Below are positions 48,201 through 61,714 of a stretch of DNA of 64,000 nucleotides, in pieces; within the stretch, counting starts at the first letter, position 1; each line of letters opens with the position of its first letter. The translations under genes were made by a program, and so were the position numbers. Source of the stretch: Triplophysa rosa (lineage: Eukaryota; Chordata; Actinopteri; Cypriniformes; Nemacheilidae); the NCBI RefSeq assembly GCF_024868665.1, contig NC_079891.1:15617396-15681395 (forward strand), read 5' to 3'. The notes beneath the pieces are model-generated. The model searched no databases, was not told where the DNA came from, and saw only the letters and a list, made by a program, of their open reading frames with translations.

Positions 48201-51200
48201 TTAAACCCTATGTTAAAGCCCACTTTGAACTCAGGGTTAATCAGTATTTTATACTTTTAAATAAAACATGGACTAAAGAACTGCTTTTAGCACTATGAAC
48301 ATGATCTCAAGGATTAATAAATAATTGCAGTGCCAAACATGCTGAGGTGCAATTTTATTGCAGGGTAATATTAGCCTGGTGTTAAAAAGGACCTCCTTGG
48401 GTTAACAATTTCAAGTGTGAAAAGCCTATGGACCCTATTTTAACGATCTAGCGCATGGTCTAAAGCGCACGGCGCAGGTGCACTCAGGGCGTGTTCAAAT
48501 CCCCCTTTGCTAGTTTAACAACTGGAAAACGTTCGGCGCGCCCGGGCGCATGGTCTAAACGGGTTGTCCCGATTCTCTTAATGAGTAATGGGTGTTTTTT
48601 GGGCGTAACGTGCAGTAAACAAATCAGAGTCTCATCTCTCATTCCCTTTAAGAGCCAGTTGCGTCCGCGCCATGGCGGATTCGCTATTTACACGGCGGAA
48701 TTTGCAAGGGCAAAAGACTGGACACTTCTCCAGAGAGGAAACGTATCTGCTCGTGCGTGAGGTTTAAGCGTGCGAGCAGATCATCTACATGACAAGCCAG
48801 ATTTGTATCTTTATGTAGCCTACACAATAATAATCTTTTACATTGTAATCCGTTTATTTTTTAGATTTGGCATGTTTGTGTGCTGCTGCGCTTCCTTCTG
48901 TGTAATAAGTAAAGTGAAAGCACGTTGTGGACACGCCCAGAGGCACATTTTATACTAATGCGCTCTTTTTTTAAACAAAAAAATATTGCGCCATTGACTT
49001 TTGACTTTAGACCAGGTTTGAGATGGTCTATGGCGCAGTCTATACTCAGTTCCTCAAAATATCAACGCACCAACGATGCGCCTGAAAACACCTCCTTTTT
49101 TAAACCAGCACGCCCATGGGCGCACAAATGAGCGCAAATCTATTTGCTATTTAAACAACGCAGCGCAGGATGGGAAAATGAGAACTGTGTCGGGCAGAAA
49201 CTAGCAAAAACACGTGTGCTGCGCCTGGCGCCGGGTGTAGTATAGGGCCCTATATGTTCCTTAAAGGGATAGTTCACCCAAAAAGGAAAATTCTGTCATG
49301 AATTGCTCACTCTCTAGTTGCTCGATTATGACAAAAATCATGATCACGATTATGTTGGCCAATATTGAGATCCCGATTATTTAACACGATTACTCATTAA
49401 CTTTTAAAACAACATAGAAAAATGAAAACTTGGCTTTTAACTGTGAATTCAACTGCAAAATAAATGTAAAGAAATAGCACAGCTGAAAAACTGTAAAGGA
49501 AAAGGGTGCACTGTGGATTTATACCACAAGAAAAGAGAGGATCCTTGCAAAATGGAATGCAGCACAATAATCGTTTTGCCTCGATTATTTTGTTTTTGTA
49601 ATTGTTGAAGGCCAAAATTGGCGATTACGATTAATTTTCGATTAATTGCACAGCCCTATTCCAAACCTGTATAAATGTATTTTGACCAAACAGTTATTGG
49701 ACCCCATTGACTACCATAGTAGGAGAAATGACAATGGTAGTCAAAAGTGCCCCAGAACTGTTTACTGTCCTACATTCTTCGAAATATCTTCTTTTGTGTT
49801 TGACAGAACAAACTACTATCCTACTATGGTAGTCAATGGGGTCCAAGTTTGGTTATAAGCATTCTTCCAAATGTTTTCATCAGAACAATGAAATTGTAAA
49901 TGATGACAGAATTTTTATTTGTGTGAACTATTTTTTAAAATTTTGGTTATCTATCCCTTTAATAAATAGAGGGTTTCAAAGGACTCTTGTCCTCTAGCAC
50001 ATTTCTCTTCTAGGTAAATACTGTGTAATATTTGTTTGTTTGTTTTGTTCTGTTCTGTTTCGTTGGCTCGGTTTCTCACGATGTAGTTGAGTTCTAAAGT
50101 TTGTCATGAAAATCTTGGACGTAATGTGCGTTAAGCATTTATATATTTGTAGTTCTGTTCAGCCAATCAGTTTCCTCTCTGTGGGGTTTTTCTGAAGTGT
50201 AGAACACTTTCCAGACTCAAGGTGTTAGATTGGTTAAAATCATTTGTATAATCATTTGAATAGATTCATCTTGAAACTTTTAACGAAAATCCTTATAAAA
50301 TAATTTTTAAAAAGTGCTTTTTAATCACTAACAACTGTAGAGGTCTGGGAAAGGTCATTGAAGTTCACTGGTCTAAAACAATTGGGTAGAAATAACTAGG
50401 GCTGAAACGATTCCTCGAGTAACTCGAGTTATTCGAATACAAAAAATCATCGAGGCAATTTTTGTTGCCTCGAAGCCTCGTTTAATCCATTTAACTACAG
50501 TACACGGAGCACTGCGTTTCCCCACGGACCGTTATTACTGACGCACAGCCCGCTAAACTCTGTTCATGTTACAGCGCTCTCAAGTCTCACGCATTCACCG
50601 TGAGACACACGCATTTTAGTCTGTTCACACGCTCACACGTGTTTCTCATGCTGATAAATAACTGATAGTTTATAGGGCTGACGGTTGCCGTAACAACCGC
50701 ACCACCGCGATGGTAAAGTGCCATGACGGTGGTGAACTGCCACCGGCGGTAGTGCACGTCACTCTGACAAATAGACAAATATAGGTGTAATAAATATGAG
50801 AGTTGCGATAACGATTGCTAGTTGTAGCCTTTCAGTTGTGGATGGTTTTATTTAAAAGATTTTAAATTAACAGAAATTATTGGCATACGTTTCCGTTGGT
50901 GCGTTCGAGCGCGGGCCTGCACGGCAAAACCCAGGTTATTCTGCGGGTTTTGCAATGGATCTTGTTGTGAAATGAACAGATACGTAAAATCAAAACTGTC
51001 TATGACCCGCTTGCTTAGTGTCGGAGCGCGCGCAGGTTTTGCCGCGGTTGCGGAGAGACATCTCTTCATTTGCGCTCCTGTGCACATCTTCTGAACGCGC
51101 ATTTAGTGCAGCTGTACACATTTTAATCTGGACAATGTCAACAAGTAAGTTTCACATCAACGAGTCGGAAAAAGTAAAGTTTTTATGGCAATCTGAATAG

Positions 51201-54200
51201 GAAAGCCAATGTAGGTTTAAACAGTTTGTTTCAAATGGAATTGTTAAGGACTGTAAGGGTTAATACGCCACTGACTGAAGTTACTGCAACAAGAGCTTTT
51301 TTATTTAGTATTTAGCTTTCATATATCATTTAAGTTTTCATTATTTACTGATGTTTATTTAAATGTTTTATGTGCTGTAGTGTGCCGTTTCACTGATGGA
51401 TTTGCGCGTTAAACATTGACGGATGTTTCATCCTCATTTATTTCAGATATCATATTTCAATTATTTAACAATTTCAAGTATTTAAATAAGGTCTATATTT
51501 CTCTTCCACTCGTCATGTGGTTGCTACACGCAAATATAATAATATAAATATTATTTATATAAATAATATATATTTCTTAACCACCGCACCACCGCGGTCG
51601 ATTTGTCTATTACCACCGCGGTGGTAAAAAACTGCCACCGTCACAGCCCTATAAATAGCTTATTGAAATGGTGAACTGATATTTTAGTCTATTTTACGAG
51701 TGAAACTTGTTTTCCGGCTGCATTGAGTCCATCAAACTAGATGCGGACTAGTGGACACCGAATCCTGTTAAAACACATTTCATCTGTCTGGTCTGAGTGA
51801 ATGAACTGCACAGTTTAACATGCTACACGCGTGATGCTCATGAATTTGTCTGCGTCTGCGCTGAATGAGGACATGAACTTCACCTCCAGAGTTGCGCTGA
51901 GAGTTTATTTCACAAACATGTTATTGTTTGAGTGAAGAAACAGACATACTAAAAAATAAGCGTCTTCTGACAACCTGCCAAAATAAAAGTCATAGGCTAT
52001 TGTTTGAAATTATTATTTCCATTTTTATTCATGTTTCTTATTTATATATTTGTATTATATTGCATTTTGAATTTAATATGGCAATGGAATGTACTAAATG
52101 GGTTTAGTTTTCACAGATATTAATGTATGCTATTTCAGCAATAAAAACTAATTGTTCTAAAAAGGAAACAAATGAGTTGTTTTACTCATTTTAAGAGACC
52201 TGTCTTATTTTCTCTTGTATATTTAGTATTGCTTTTTAATAAAGAAAAAGTACTTATTATCCGAATACCCGATTAATCGATGGAAAAATCTGTAGAATAC
52301 TCGATTAGTAAAAGAATCGATAGCTGCAGCCCTAGAAATAACTCAAACATCAAGTAGCATATTAATGTGATTTAGATCTCATTTTCTGGCTCCATATGGC
52401 TGATTCCTCTGTGTACATTCTTTCTTTTGCCATGACAAGTAAGCCATTAGTTCACGTTCATTATTCCAGCCATTTTAAAGGAAATGCTTCAAAAATGTAG
52501 TATATCCTTTAAAGACCATAGTCACTTCCCATGACTCATTTCCCTTGTCGCCAAAAATGTGCTTCCAGCTTTCATGCTGTGGTCAAATACATGTATCATG
52601 ACCACTGGGGGTATAGAGTACTTGGAGAACAAGGAATGCTTCATACTTGATAATTATTAGCATTTACCTAGTCCAAGTAGTTCACATCTTAAAGCAATGA
52701 ACCGATCATTGTTCTGGGGGTGCTATGTGGTTCCTGAGTGTCTGAAGTGTAGCAAAAATTAATGTGTTATCCATAGCTTTTGTCAGAGTAATTATAGACT
52801 CATTATTTTTGCACACTCTTTCTTTTTGTCCTCTACGTGTCAATGTGGGGAAGATTCCATCTCTCTCAATTATTCCCATCTGGGTTCATTTTCTACATTC
52901 GCGCTTCATTTCCATGGAACAGAGCGTTCACTGTATTCTCCTCCCTCCTCCTCTCATTGCTTCTATTGCTCTTTCACACCCTCTGCTGCCAGCCCGCCAC
53001 CCTCGCTGTAAATACTGCCACACGCCCTGCCTGGCATGCTGAGGCACCTGTCACAGGGGAGTGGGCACTAGGCAACAGTGCAAGGGTTTTTGTTTTGGAT
53101 ATTTACTACATTGTATTTTGTACTGTGTTGATTGTTTATTTCAATGCATCGGTGTTTAATTGAAGTGTCTCTAAGTTTAGACGCATTGTTTAATTTGACA
53201 GTTTGACATGAATTTTTTCAAAAGGATGTCCAAGTGCTTGTGTACAAGTAAACAGTGGCACGGAAACTCGTACTGGGTAAGGCTGGGATGAAGAGAACCC
53301 TGTTTTGCGTCATTTTGGCAGTGGAAATACTTCACAAGGTGTTGATCATTGACACGTGTGGCCTCCACAGTCTCCACAGCGATTAACTCTCGAACCTTTT
53401 TTGTTTTCTTGTCATTGTTCTCAATTGCATATCATACCATATGTATAAAGATGTGTTAACTCCCATTTTTCTTCTCTTTGTTTCATCCAAAACACATCAT
53501 CACTGGTTCATTCTGGTTATCTGTTTTGCTTTTAAAAGACATTTTATCTTATGACAATGGCCTGGTGTACTAAAATTAACGGTATAGCTAAACAAACTTT
53601 GCCTTTTAATGGGGAGTGTGGAAGAAATTAGTTTTAAAGTAGTGGGTTGAGCAGTTGAGAACTCGTAATTGAGGCCTGTGTTAGATGTTAAGGAGCTTCT
53701 GAAGTTTGCACACAAAAGAGGGGTTATCAAAGGTTGCCATGGCAACAGCAGCCCTAGCAGAGGACCAGTAGGGCAGAGCATAATAAAGGTCTGGATTTTC
53801 ACTTTAGAGGCCTTTAAAGATAAAAAATGACCTTACTTCGGCCTTATTTGTATATGTATACTCTATAAACAGAAGTAAATAGATTTTTCCATCTGTGTGT
53901 TTCAAAAGGTTGTGTACCTGGAAGTACATGTTCTGCCAATAAAACATTAAAAAATATGTACACAAACAGTGGACAGTGGTGAAAAAAAATAATTACGACT
54001 ACTGTACCTCATTGTCTTATTTTCATGCAATGGCGCCAACCATGATCTAAAGTAGCTATGTGAGAAAATAGTTTTATCTGTATTCTCACTTTTTTTAAAC
54101 TTTTCTCTTCCGTGTTGATTCTGTATATTTCTAAATCTTCATTTATTTTCTTCTCTGGAGAGCCTGAGAAAACCTATACTCAAGATGTGTATGGGACCCC

Positions 54201-57200
54201 TACTTGACAACTTGCCACTTTGCCCTCACATGTAGCTGACCAAGAATGATTTCATATTCTATTTCATACATCGCTGTATGGAGATACACCAGTTGTAACA
54301 GTCTATTACAAAGCAGACGGTCACATGACTGGGGTGTGTGACCTTTGTGTGGTGATGGGTAACACATGTGAGTATTCACCCTAAAGTGTGTTTAGGTCAG
54401 CTGTAAACATTTTGGCTCAGTAGAGTTTTTCTATGCCTCTATAGCCCTTAGAATTTTGCTGATGTAGACAATGACTCTTGTGCTGCTGGGTAATGTTTGG
54501 ATGGGGGGAGGAGTGCTGGATGCCAAATGAGATTTTAAAGGGATAGTTCACTTCAACTGGTCACTTTCGTTTTTATTCCAAAAGAATACAACATAATATG
54601 ACAGTGCAAAAAATGTGAGATTACTCTTTTTTTCTTTCTAGGACAGTGACATCCAGAAGAAGATTGACTATGAGATCCGTATGCGAGAGGGGGCGTGTAA
54701 GCTGCTGGCCGCGTGTTCTCAGAGGGATCAGGCGCTGGAGGCTTCCAAGAGCCTTCTTACCTGTAACGCCCGCATCATGGCTTACATGTCAGAGCTCCAG
54801 CGCATGAAGGAGGCACAGGTCATGCAGCGGGTTGCACGCAGGTCAGAGGTCACTCTGTTAATTTTCCTAAATTTAAGATAAATTGGCTTAAGTTTGGCAT
54901 AGATATGAATGGTTTGGGGATAACAGTTGGAGTATAAAAAATGAATAATTTAATTTTCCAGTTTCCTGAAGTTAGGCATTACCATTATACTTACATTTAT
55001 CAAAATATGCAAAGGTAATAACAGTGTTTTACCCCCAAATTTCTTTTTAAAGTGTTGTCCTGTGTTTATGCACACATCAAACACATAGTCCTGCTATAGC
55101 TATCTCAACAAAATACACAGTCCCACACTGAAAATAGCAGAATGTTGACTCAACCGGAGAAAATTAGACACATAGAACTTTATAAATTAACAGTAAGATA
55201 GACTCCAGAGTTCAGAAAGAGTTCAGTGTGGTTTATTGTGTTTTGCTTATTTTACTTGCTTATCCCAAACACAGCATCAGAAACATGAAAGCAACTGTCA
55301 CAGTGTTCTTGATGGCACATATTACAAAGTAATCTTTGTGATCACATGGTTGGCTCCAGATACAAAAGAGCAAGAACAAATACGTTTTTTAGGCCAGTGT
55401 AAACACTATTACTATGTAGCACAGATTGCTTTAGCATCCTGACCAGCCCGACATCACAATATTGGTTCAGTCAATAGCGTGAGTTTGCGGTGTGTCTGAC
55501 CAATAGAAGTAATATTTTTTACAATTACATTCAGTGTACTTTGTAGCACAGATATGATCATGAATGTTGTTATGATGTCACGATTTGTATCAAATTTGTA
55601 AATGTATGTGTTCAGGTCTTCAGATGCAGGCCCGATGGATGACCGATCCCCATGTAAAGGCAAAGTAGCCATTTCAGGTATGTTCATAAACGGCAATGCA
55701 GCTTTTTTACGTAATGTTTGTGTGTTTCCGTGTAAGAGGTTATGGGTTTATGTATTACAAAAGTAATGGGCTCTATGCACGCGTGACTTCCGCGTTTCAC
55801 AGAAAGAACCCTCAGCAGTTTCCGGTTGGGGAGACTTAAAGCAGAGAGAAATGGGAAACTGAGAAAATAGTTATACGGTAGAACAGCACTTCTAGATATC
55901 ACAGCAGTGTACAGCATCTGCTAAATGTAACTATTTTCACAGTTTCCCATTTCTCTCTGCTTTAAGTCTCCCCAACCGGAAACTGGAAGTAACGCATGCA
56001 TATAGCCCATTCTGTAAATCAGGAAAGTAGTATGTGCATTCATAACAGTTTAAGATTTAATTTCTGTATATTATGTATACTGCATACGCATATGTGTGTG
56101 GGTGGTGTGTGTAAACCCCAACGGGTCTGTTCATATGAGTCTCTGAGCACTAAATCACACCCCTGCTGTTTTATATATCCATGCCTATCTCTTTTCTACT
56201 CTTTCTATAAAAAAAAAAACCTTAGCTTTGTATACTGTGATAGGCTATATGAGACCAGTTTTATTGCACTTATGCTTTTTGTTGTCCTTATGTTGTTCCA
56301 ATTGCTTCCATTGTTTACCTCATTTGTAAGTCGCTTTGGATAAAAGTGTCTGCTAAATGACTAAATGTGTAGTGTGTTTCAGTCTGTTGGGCTGTAAACC
56401 CCCTCCTTAAGTGTGAATGTTTTAGTGGAACCCCCTCCCTCTTTACACCCCATACTATTAACTCCCACTTCTTGTGACCTCTTGACTCTACCCATGGCAA
56501 TTAGGTCGAAGAAGCACATTGAGACGCCTGAATTTGTATGCTGTAATTATGACGGCATTACAAAGATGCCCATTGATGAGGGTTATAGAGGACTTCGTAC
56601 TCTTACAGTGCAGATACACAGCATCCCACACATGCACATCACCTTTATTTCTCTTCTGCTCACCTTCTGTAGTCATTGTTGCATTAATTATTCCCTAACG
56701 GCTCTTTCCTGTTAATTCAACAAAGTGATGCTGTTAACAAGTGTAATTACACAGATCTTGAGGAGTGCTTCCAGGTGGTCTTGATGCATGTGGTGTTAAT
56801 GTAGTGGGTCCGGGTGATAATGGGGATTCATATTGACTGGCAGCATGGCATAACATTGCAGATGTGTGTTTGTGTGTGTGAGGTGTATTTCGGTCTTGAC
56901 ATTGCGTGACAGTCAGCTTCGGTTGCCTGCAGCTCTGTGTGATGCTGTGTGTATGTGTGTGTGTGTGTGTGTGTGTTTAATAACCTTGTCTGATTTTCTG
57001 ACCTCTTTCTGCAGATCTTCGGATACCTCTAATGTGGAAAGACACCGAGTATTTTAAGAATAAAGGAGGTAATGACCTGTTTTGTATGTATTGAATCTTA
57101 ACCGTATGTAAGCACTTGTTTTTTATTTTGCTTAAGAACACACATGCACACGCACACAGGAAACTAAATACTGTACAAACACATTGCGCAAACAATATGT

Positions 57201-60200
57201 GCTTAAGCCGAGATAGCAAAACACACATTTATCAACCATTCAGGCCCTCTGGGTAAAAAGAATATTAATAATGGCGTGGAAAACCTTTTTCTAGACATCT
57301 GTGACTAATGTAATTTAACACTAGGTGCTTATAGCATCTGAAAGAGACATTATTTTGATGAATGTGAAACAGGAATCCGCATGGATGTGGAATGTGGAAG
57401 AGCATTCATGTGTATATTCTGCTGTTATTTGAGGTGTGAAAAAACACACTCCTGAGGTTTGATTTCGTTAAAATTTAAGAGACACTGGACTGGAATTGTC
57501 ACAATACATCTATAAACGCTATTTGAAGGGAAATTTGGAATGCTCTCTTCATTTTTTCAGTGGCTGTATATACTTATATACTGTATATACTACTGTATAT
57601 TGTTACAGTGAAACTTGTTGAAGATATCTTTTTGTAGATGCCAGATAAAAATGTATGTGTAAACCTACAGAAGAAGGGAATGAGGGACCTGAATAATCTG
57701 AATATCCATATAATATCTGAATGAACTCTTTTTGAAAGGAAATAACTGCTTTAGAAAAAAGTAAAAAGAGACAGGGGTGGATACTGGTGTTAAAGCTGGG
57801 CATCACAAACACAGATGCCGCAATAAATGTTTCCTGAAAGACTAGAGCTGATATGGTCAAAACATTAAATCTGGCATTACAAACCATGTAAATAACTTTC
57901 TCTCTTTCCCTCAGAACTGCATCGATGTGCCGTCTTCTGTTTGCTACAATTGGGAGGTGAGATCTTTGACACAGACATGGTAATGGTGGACAGGACGCTG
58001 ACAGACATCTGCTTTGATAACACGATTGTCTTGTAAGTATTTACCTGCATCATGTAAATGTACATCGGCGCTGTTTAAGCAGATGTTTTGTGTCAGTATG
58101 TTATCATTAATCTGTGTTTTTGGTGTGCAGTAATGAGGCAGGCCCAGGGTTCGAGCTGCGGGTGGAGCTGTACAGCTGTTGTTCTGAGGAGGACTACTCG
58201 GCAGGCAGCACACCGCGGAAGCTGGCTAGTAAACTGAGCTCGTCTCTGGGTAGGTCATCGGGAAAGAAATTAAGGGCAGCCATTGAGCCCGGAGCCTGCA
58301 GTCCCACCAGCAATGGAGGAGGAGCGACAATCCTGCTGCCTGTTCCCTCTGTACCGTAAGTGTGGAGAAACATACAATACATGTGTACAGCTATTACACA
58401 TGCTGCCTATACGGGTTCTTGTAGTGTACACAACATTAGAGGTGCTCAGGGATAGTTTACTCAAAAATGAAACTTTTGTCATGAATTACTCTAGTTGTTC
58501 TAAACCCGTATAAATGTCTTTGTTTGGTTGAACACAAAGAGAGATATTTGGACGAATGCTTGTAACAAATCAGTTCTTGGATCCCATTGACTATATAGTA
58601 TGAAAAATTACAATGGTAGTCAAAAGTGCCCCAGAACTGTTTGCTTGTCCTACATTCTTCAAAATATCTTCTTTTGTGCCCCAGAACTGTTTGCTGTCCT
58701 ACATTCTTCAAAATATCTTCTTTTGTGCCCCAGAACTGTTTGCTGTCCTACATTCTTCAAAATATCTTCTTTTGTGCCCCAGAACTGTTTGCTGTCCTAC
58801 ATTCTTCAAAATATCTTCTTTTGTGTTTAATAGAACAAAAAATATATAAAGTAATTTGTCCTACTATGGTAGTCAATGGGGTCCAAGAACTGTTTTGTTA
58901 TAAGAATTCTTCCAAATATTTTCTCTGTGTTTATCAGAACAAAGAAATGTATACAGATTTAAAGCAACTCGAAGGTGAGTAAATGATGACAGAATTTTTA
59001 TTTTTGGGTGAACTATCCATTTAACGTCTTCACTACAAAAAAGCTATTGGTTTTTTCTCTATTATTGTTCAGGAACATACAGTATATGGTTTATTAAATG
59101 CACTATGACCTTGTGTGACCTTTTTGCACTGCATGTAACACTATGGACCACTTCATAAAATGTAAACACTGGTCCATAAGCACTTACGGTTTCAGTTTAT
59201 GTTTATTTAATATTATTATTTAATTTGACATATATAATAAATTCTTAAAGATAGTCGTTTAACATGTTCTGCAGATTGTATTTTGTATAAATGTTTGAGT
59301 AATGTTTAAAAACTGAAACAGGACGTTTTTCTGGACCAGCGCTGGACCAACGTTGTTTATGTCCATATGGGGCAAGTTGTCACAAAAAACCCTACCAGTT
59401 AAGGGGCTGAATTGAAAAATAATACAAAATTAATGAAACAATAATGTTTAAATTAACATAAACCAGATTAAGATTAAGGAATTTTAACAAATTAACACTT
59501 TTCTTTAAAATCTCCCTTGCCTGAATGTATATGGCTTTTTTTGTTCACTCGAGGAACTGGAAAAATATGTAGAAAGTTTCGTTTCAGGATAGAGTTTACA
59601 AAAATATTTTTCTTTAAGACAGTTTTAGGTTGTTAAATAAAAACACATAAAAAACACTGCTATAGTAAAACAAATCCAGGTCTCCGCCTTTCTTTTATTT
59701 TGTTGTTTGTATTTGCAGGGGGCCTAAATATCATCTTTTAGCTCACACCACCCTTAATCTCTCTCATGTCCAAGACAGCTTCCGCACACATGACCTCACC
59801 ATCACAGGAAATGGTGAGCTGCCAAACCCTCTGATCTCTTCTCGTCTCCTCATCCAACTACTTTTAAAGCACTCTGTTTAATAACTTGAATGAAATGATT
59901 GCCAAAGCACTGTATAGATTATAATTTTATCTATGATATGAAGTAAAATGGTTGTCTGGTTAATAGATAGGTTGTACCACTTATCTCCCGTGTCAAGTGC
60001 CTTTGAGATTTCATTTATAGCACATCAGTTTAATGACGTGCTAGTTTTTGTCACTGCGGAGGGAATCAATTTCAGACAGGCCTATAGAGTGTGTTATTGT
60101 GTGTGTGTGTGTGCATGTGCGTGTGCATGTGTGCGTGTGTGTGTGGGTGTGTACTGTCAATGTCTGTCAGATTTATTGTGTGTAAGGTCATGCTTACATC

Positions 60201-61657
60201 TGAATGACCAGCAGTGGTGTCTAAAAGGCCAATAAGAGGCACTTACAGCTTTCTGTACAGTGTGTCTGCAGACAGTCTTACGGTCTTGGTGTGGGCTGGT
60301 CTGTCTCGCAGAGGATAATTCAGTCTGCTGTACTAAAAACGTTGGGTGCAAAACATGATAACTTGGTTTTGCAAAACGGTTTCTAGCTTTGTAAGATCAT
60401 ACAACTTCCTTTAGCTTTTTTTCTCTTCAAACTATTATCCACTTTTTTCTCTCTTTTTGCAGAGGAGTGTTCATACTGGTTGCCTCTTTATGGCAGTGTA
60501 TGTTGTCGTCTGGCTGCTCAACCTCATTGTATGACACAACAGATGATGAGTGGCTGTCTAAGAGTCAAGGTGAATAAAACGCTTCCATGTTTAGTTTAGC
60601 TTCAAACAATAGTTTCTAAATGTAGATTGTTTATGCCATTTTTAGATGACCATAGTAAAAACTGCAATGTTTACAATTTAAAAAATGAATATCTTAAAAT
60701 AAAAAATGGTCAGAATTGCTTACTTGCTAGAGGCAAAATTGTCGTAAAATGTACACAGATGCAAATAAACCCATGACGTATTTCCCCGGTCTCCTTTTCT
60801 TTAACTAAGATTCACTTTGCTTCTCTTTTAAGCTGGGAGGCGAGCCACAAGGCTGGACAAATGTCTACGGTGTTCTAAAAGGGACAAATCTCTTCTGTTA
60901 TCATCAAAAAGAAGACATGGAAGCTAATGTGGAGCCTGTATTAACTATGTGTATTAATAAAGTAAGTCATATTTAGTACTACTAGTTATTTTTAGCATTC
61001 ATTTATGCACCAGGATATTAGAGTAAACCTTTTTAAAACAAAAATGGATAGTTCACCCAAAAATGAACATTCCGTCATCATTTACTCACCCTCAAGTTGT
61101 TCCAACCCTGTATACATTTCTTTGCTTGGTTGAACACAAAGAACGATATTTGGAAGAATGTTAGCACGTGAGATTTCTGGGGCTCCATTGACTTCCCTGA
61201 GTGAACTATCCCTTTAAGATGTTTTACATCCTAAAACATTGTTTCAAATCGTGGATTCTCTTGACAAAAATATGACAAAAACGCATGCGCTAATATTCCT
61301 TATTGTGTCAGTAGTTCTGAAAAGACTTTTTGTTCGTCATGTACTGGGTCTGGATCCTTTAGAGAGCTGCATGTCATCATGAGCACAAAGAGTTTGTTTT
61401 AACATCTGAGAGCTGCATTGTGACTCTGCACATTCCTCAAATCTCAGGTGACCGCTGTTCACTGAACTCATTTACTTGTGCTCTGCTGCCACCTGTTGGT
61501 CAATGAATCTTACATACTGCATGTGGCAGAGATTGTTTCACAGTTGAGATATGGCTGGATTATTTCATATAATTTAAACAAAAACTACATACTGGAGAAC
61601 AATACAATAAGTGCTTATACCAAGATACTAGTTTTTACAAAGCCGGAACAACACCCC

Positions 61658-61714
<57 letters not shown>

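Noticed and set aside
49646..49858. Small coding gene
   Set aside because: Falls entirely inside an Angel-type MITE and matches the other copies.
58600..58982. Overlapping open frames with repeated [19 protein letters not shown] peptides
   Set aside because: They are produced by the 49-bp tandem unit in three frames inside an Angel MITE; there is no coding signal.
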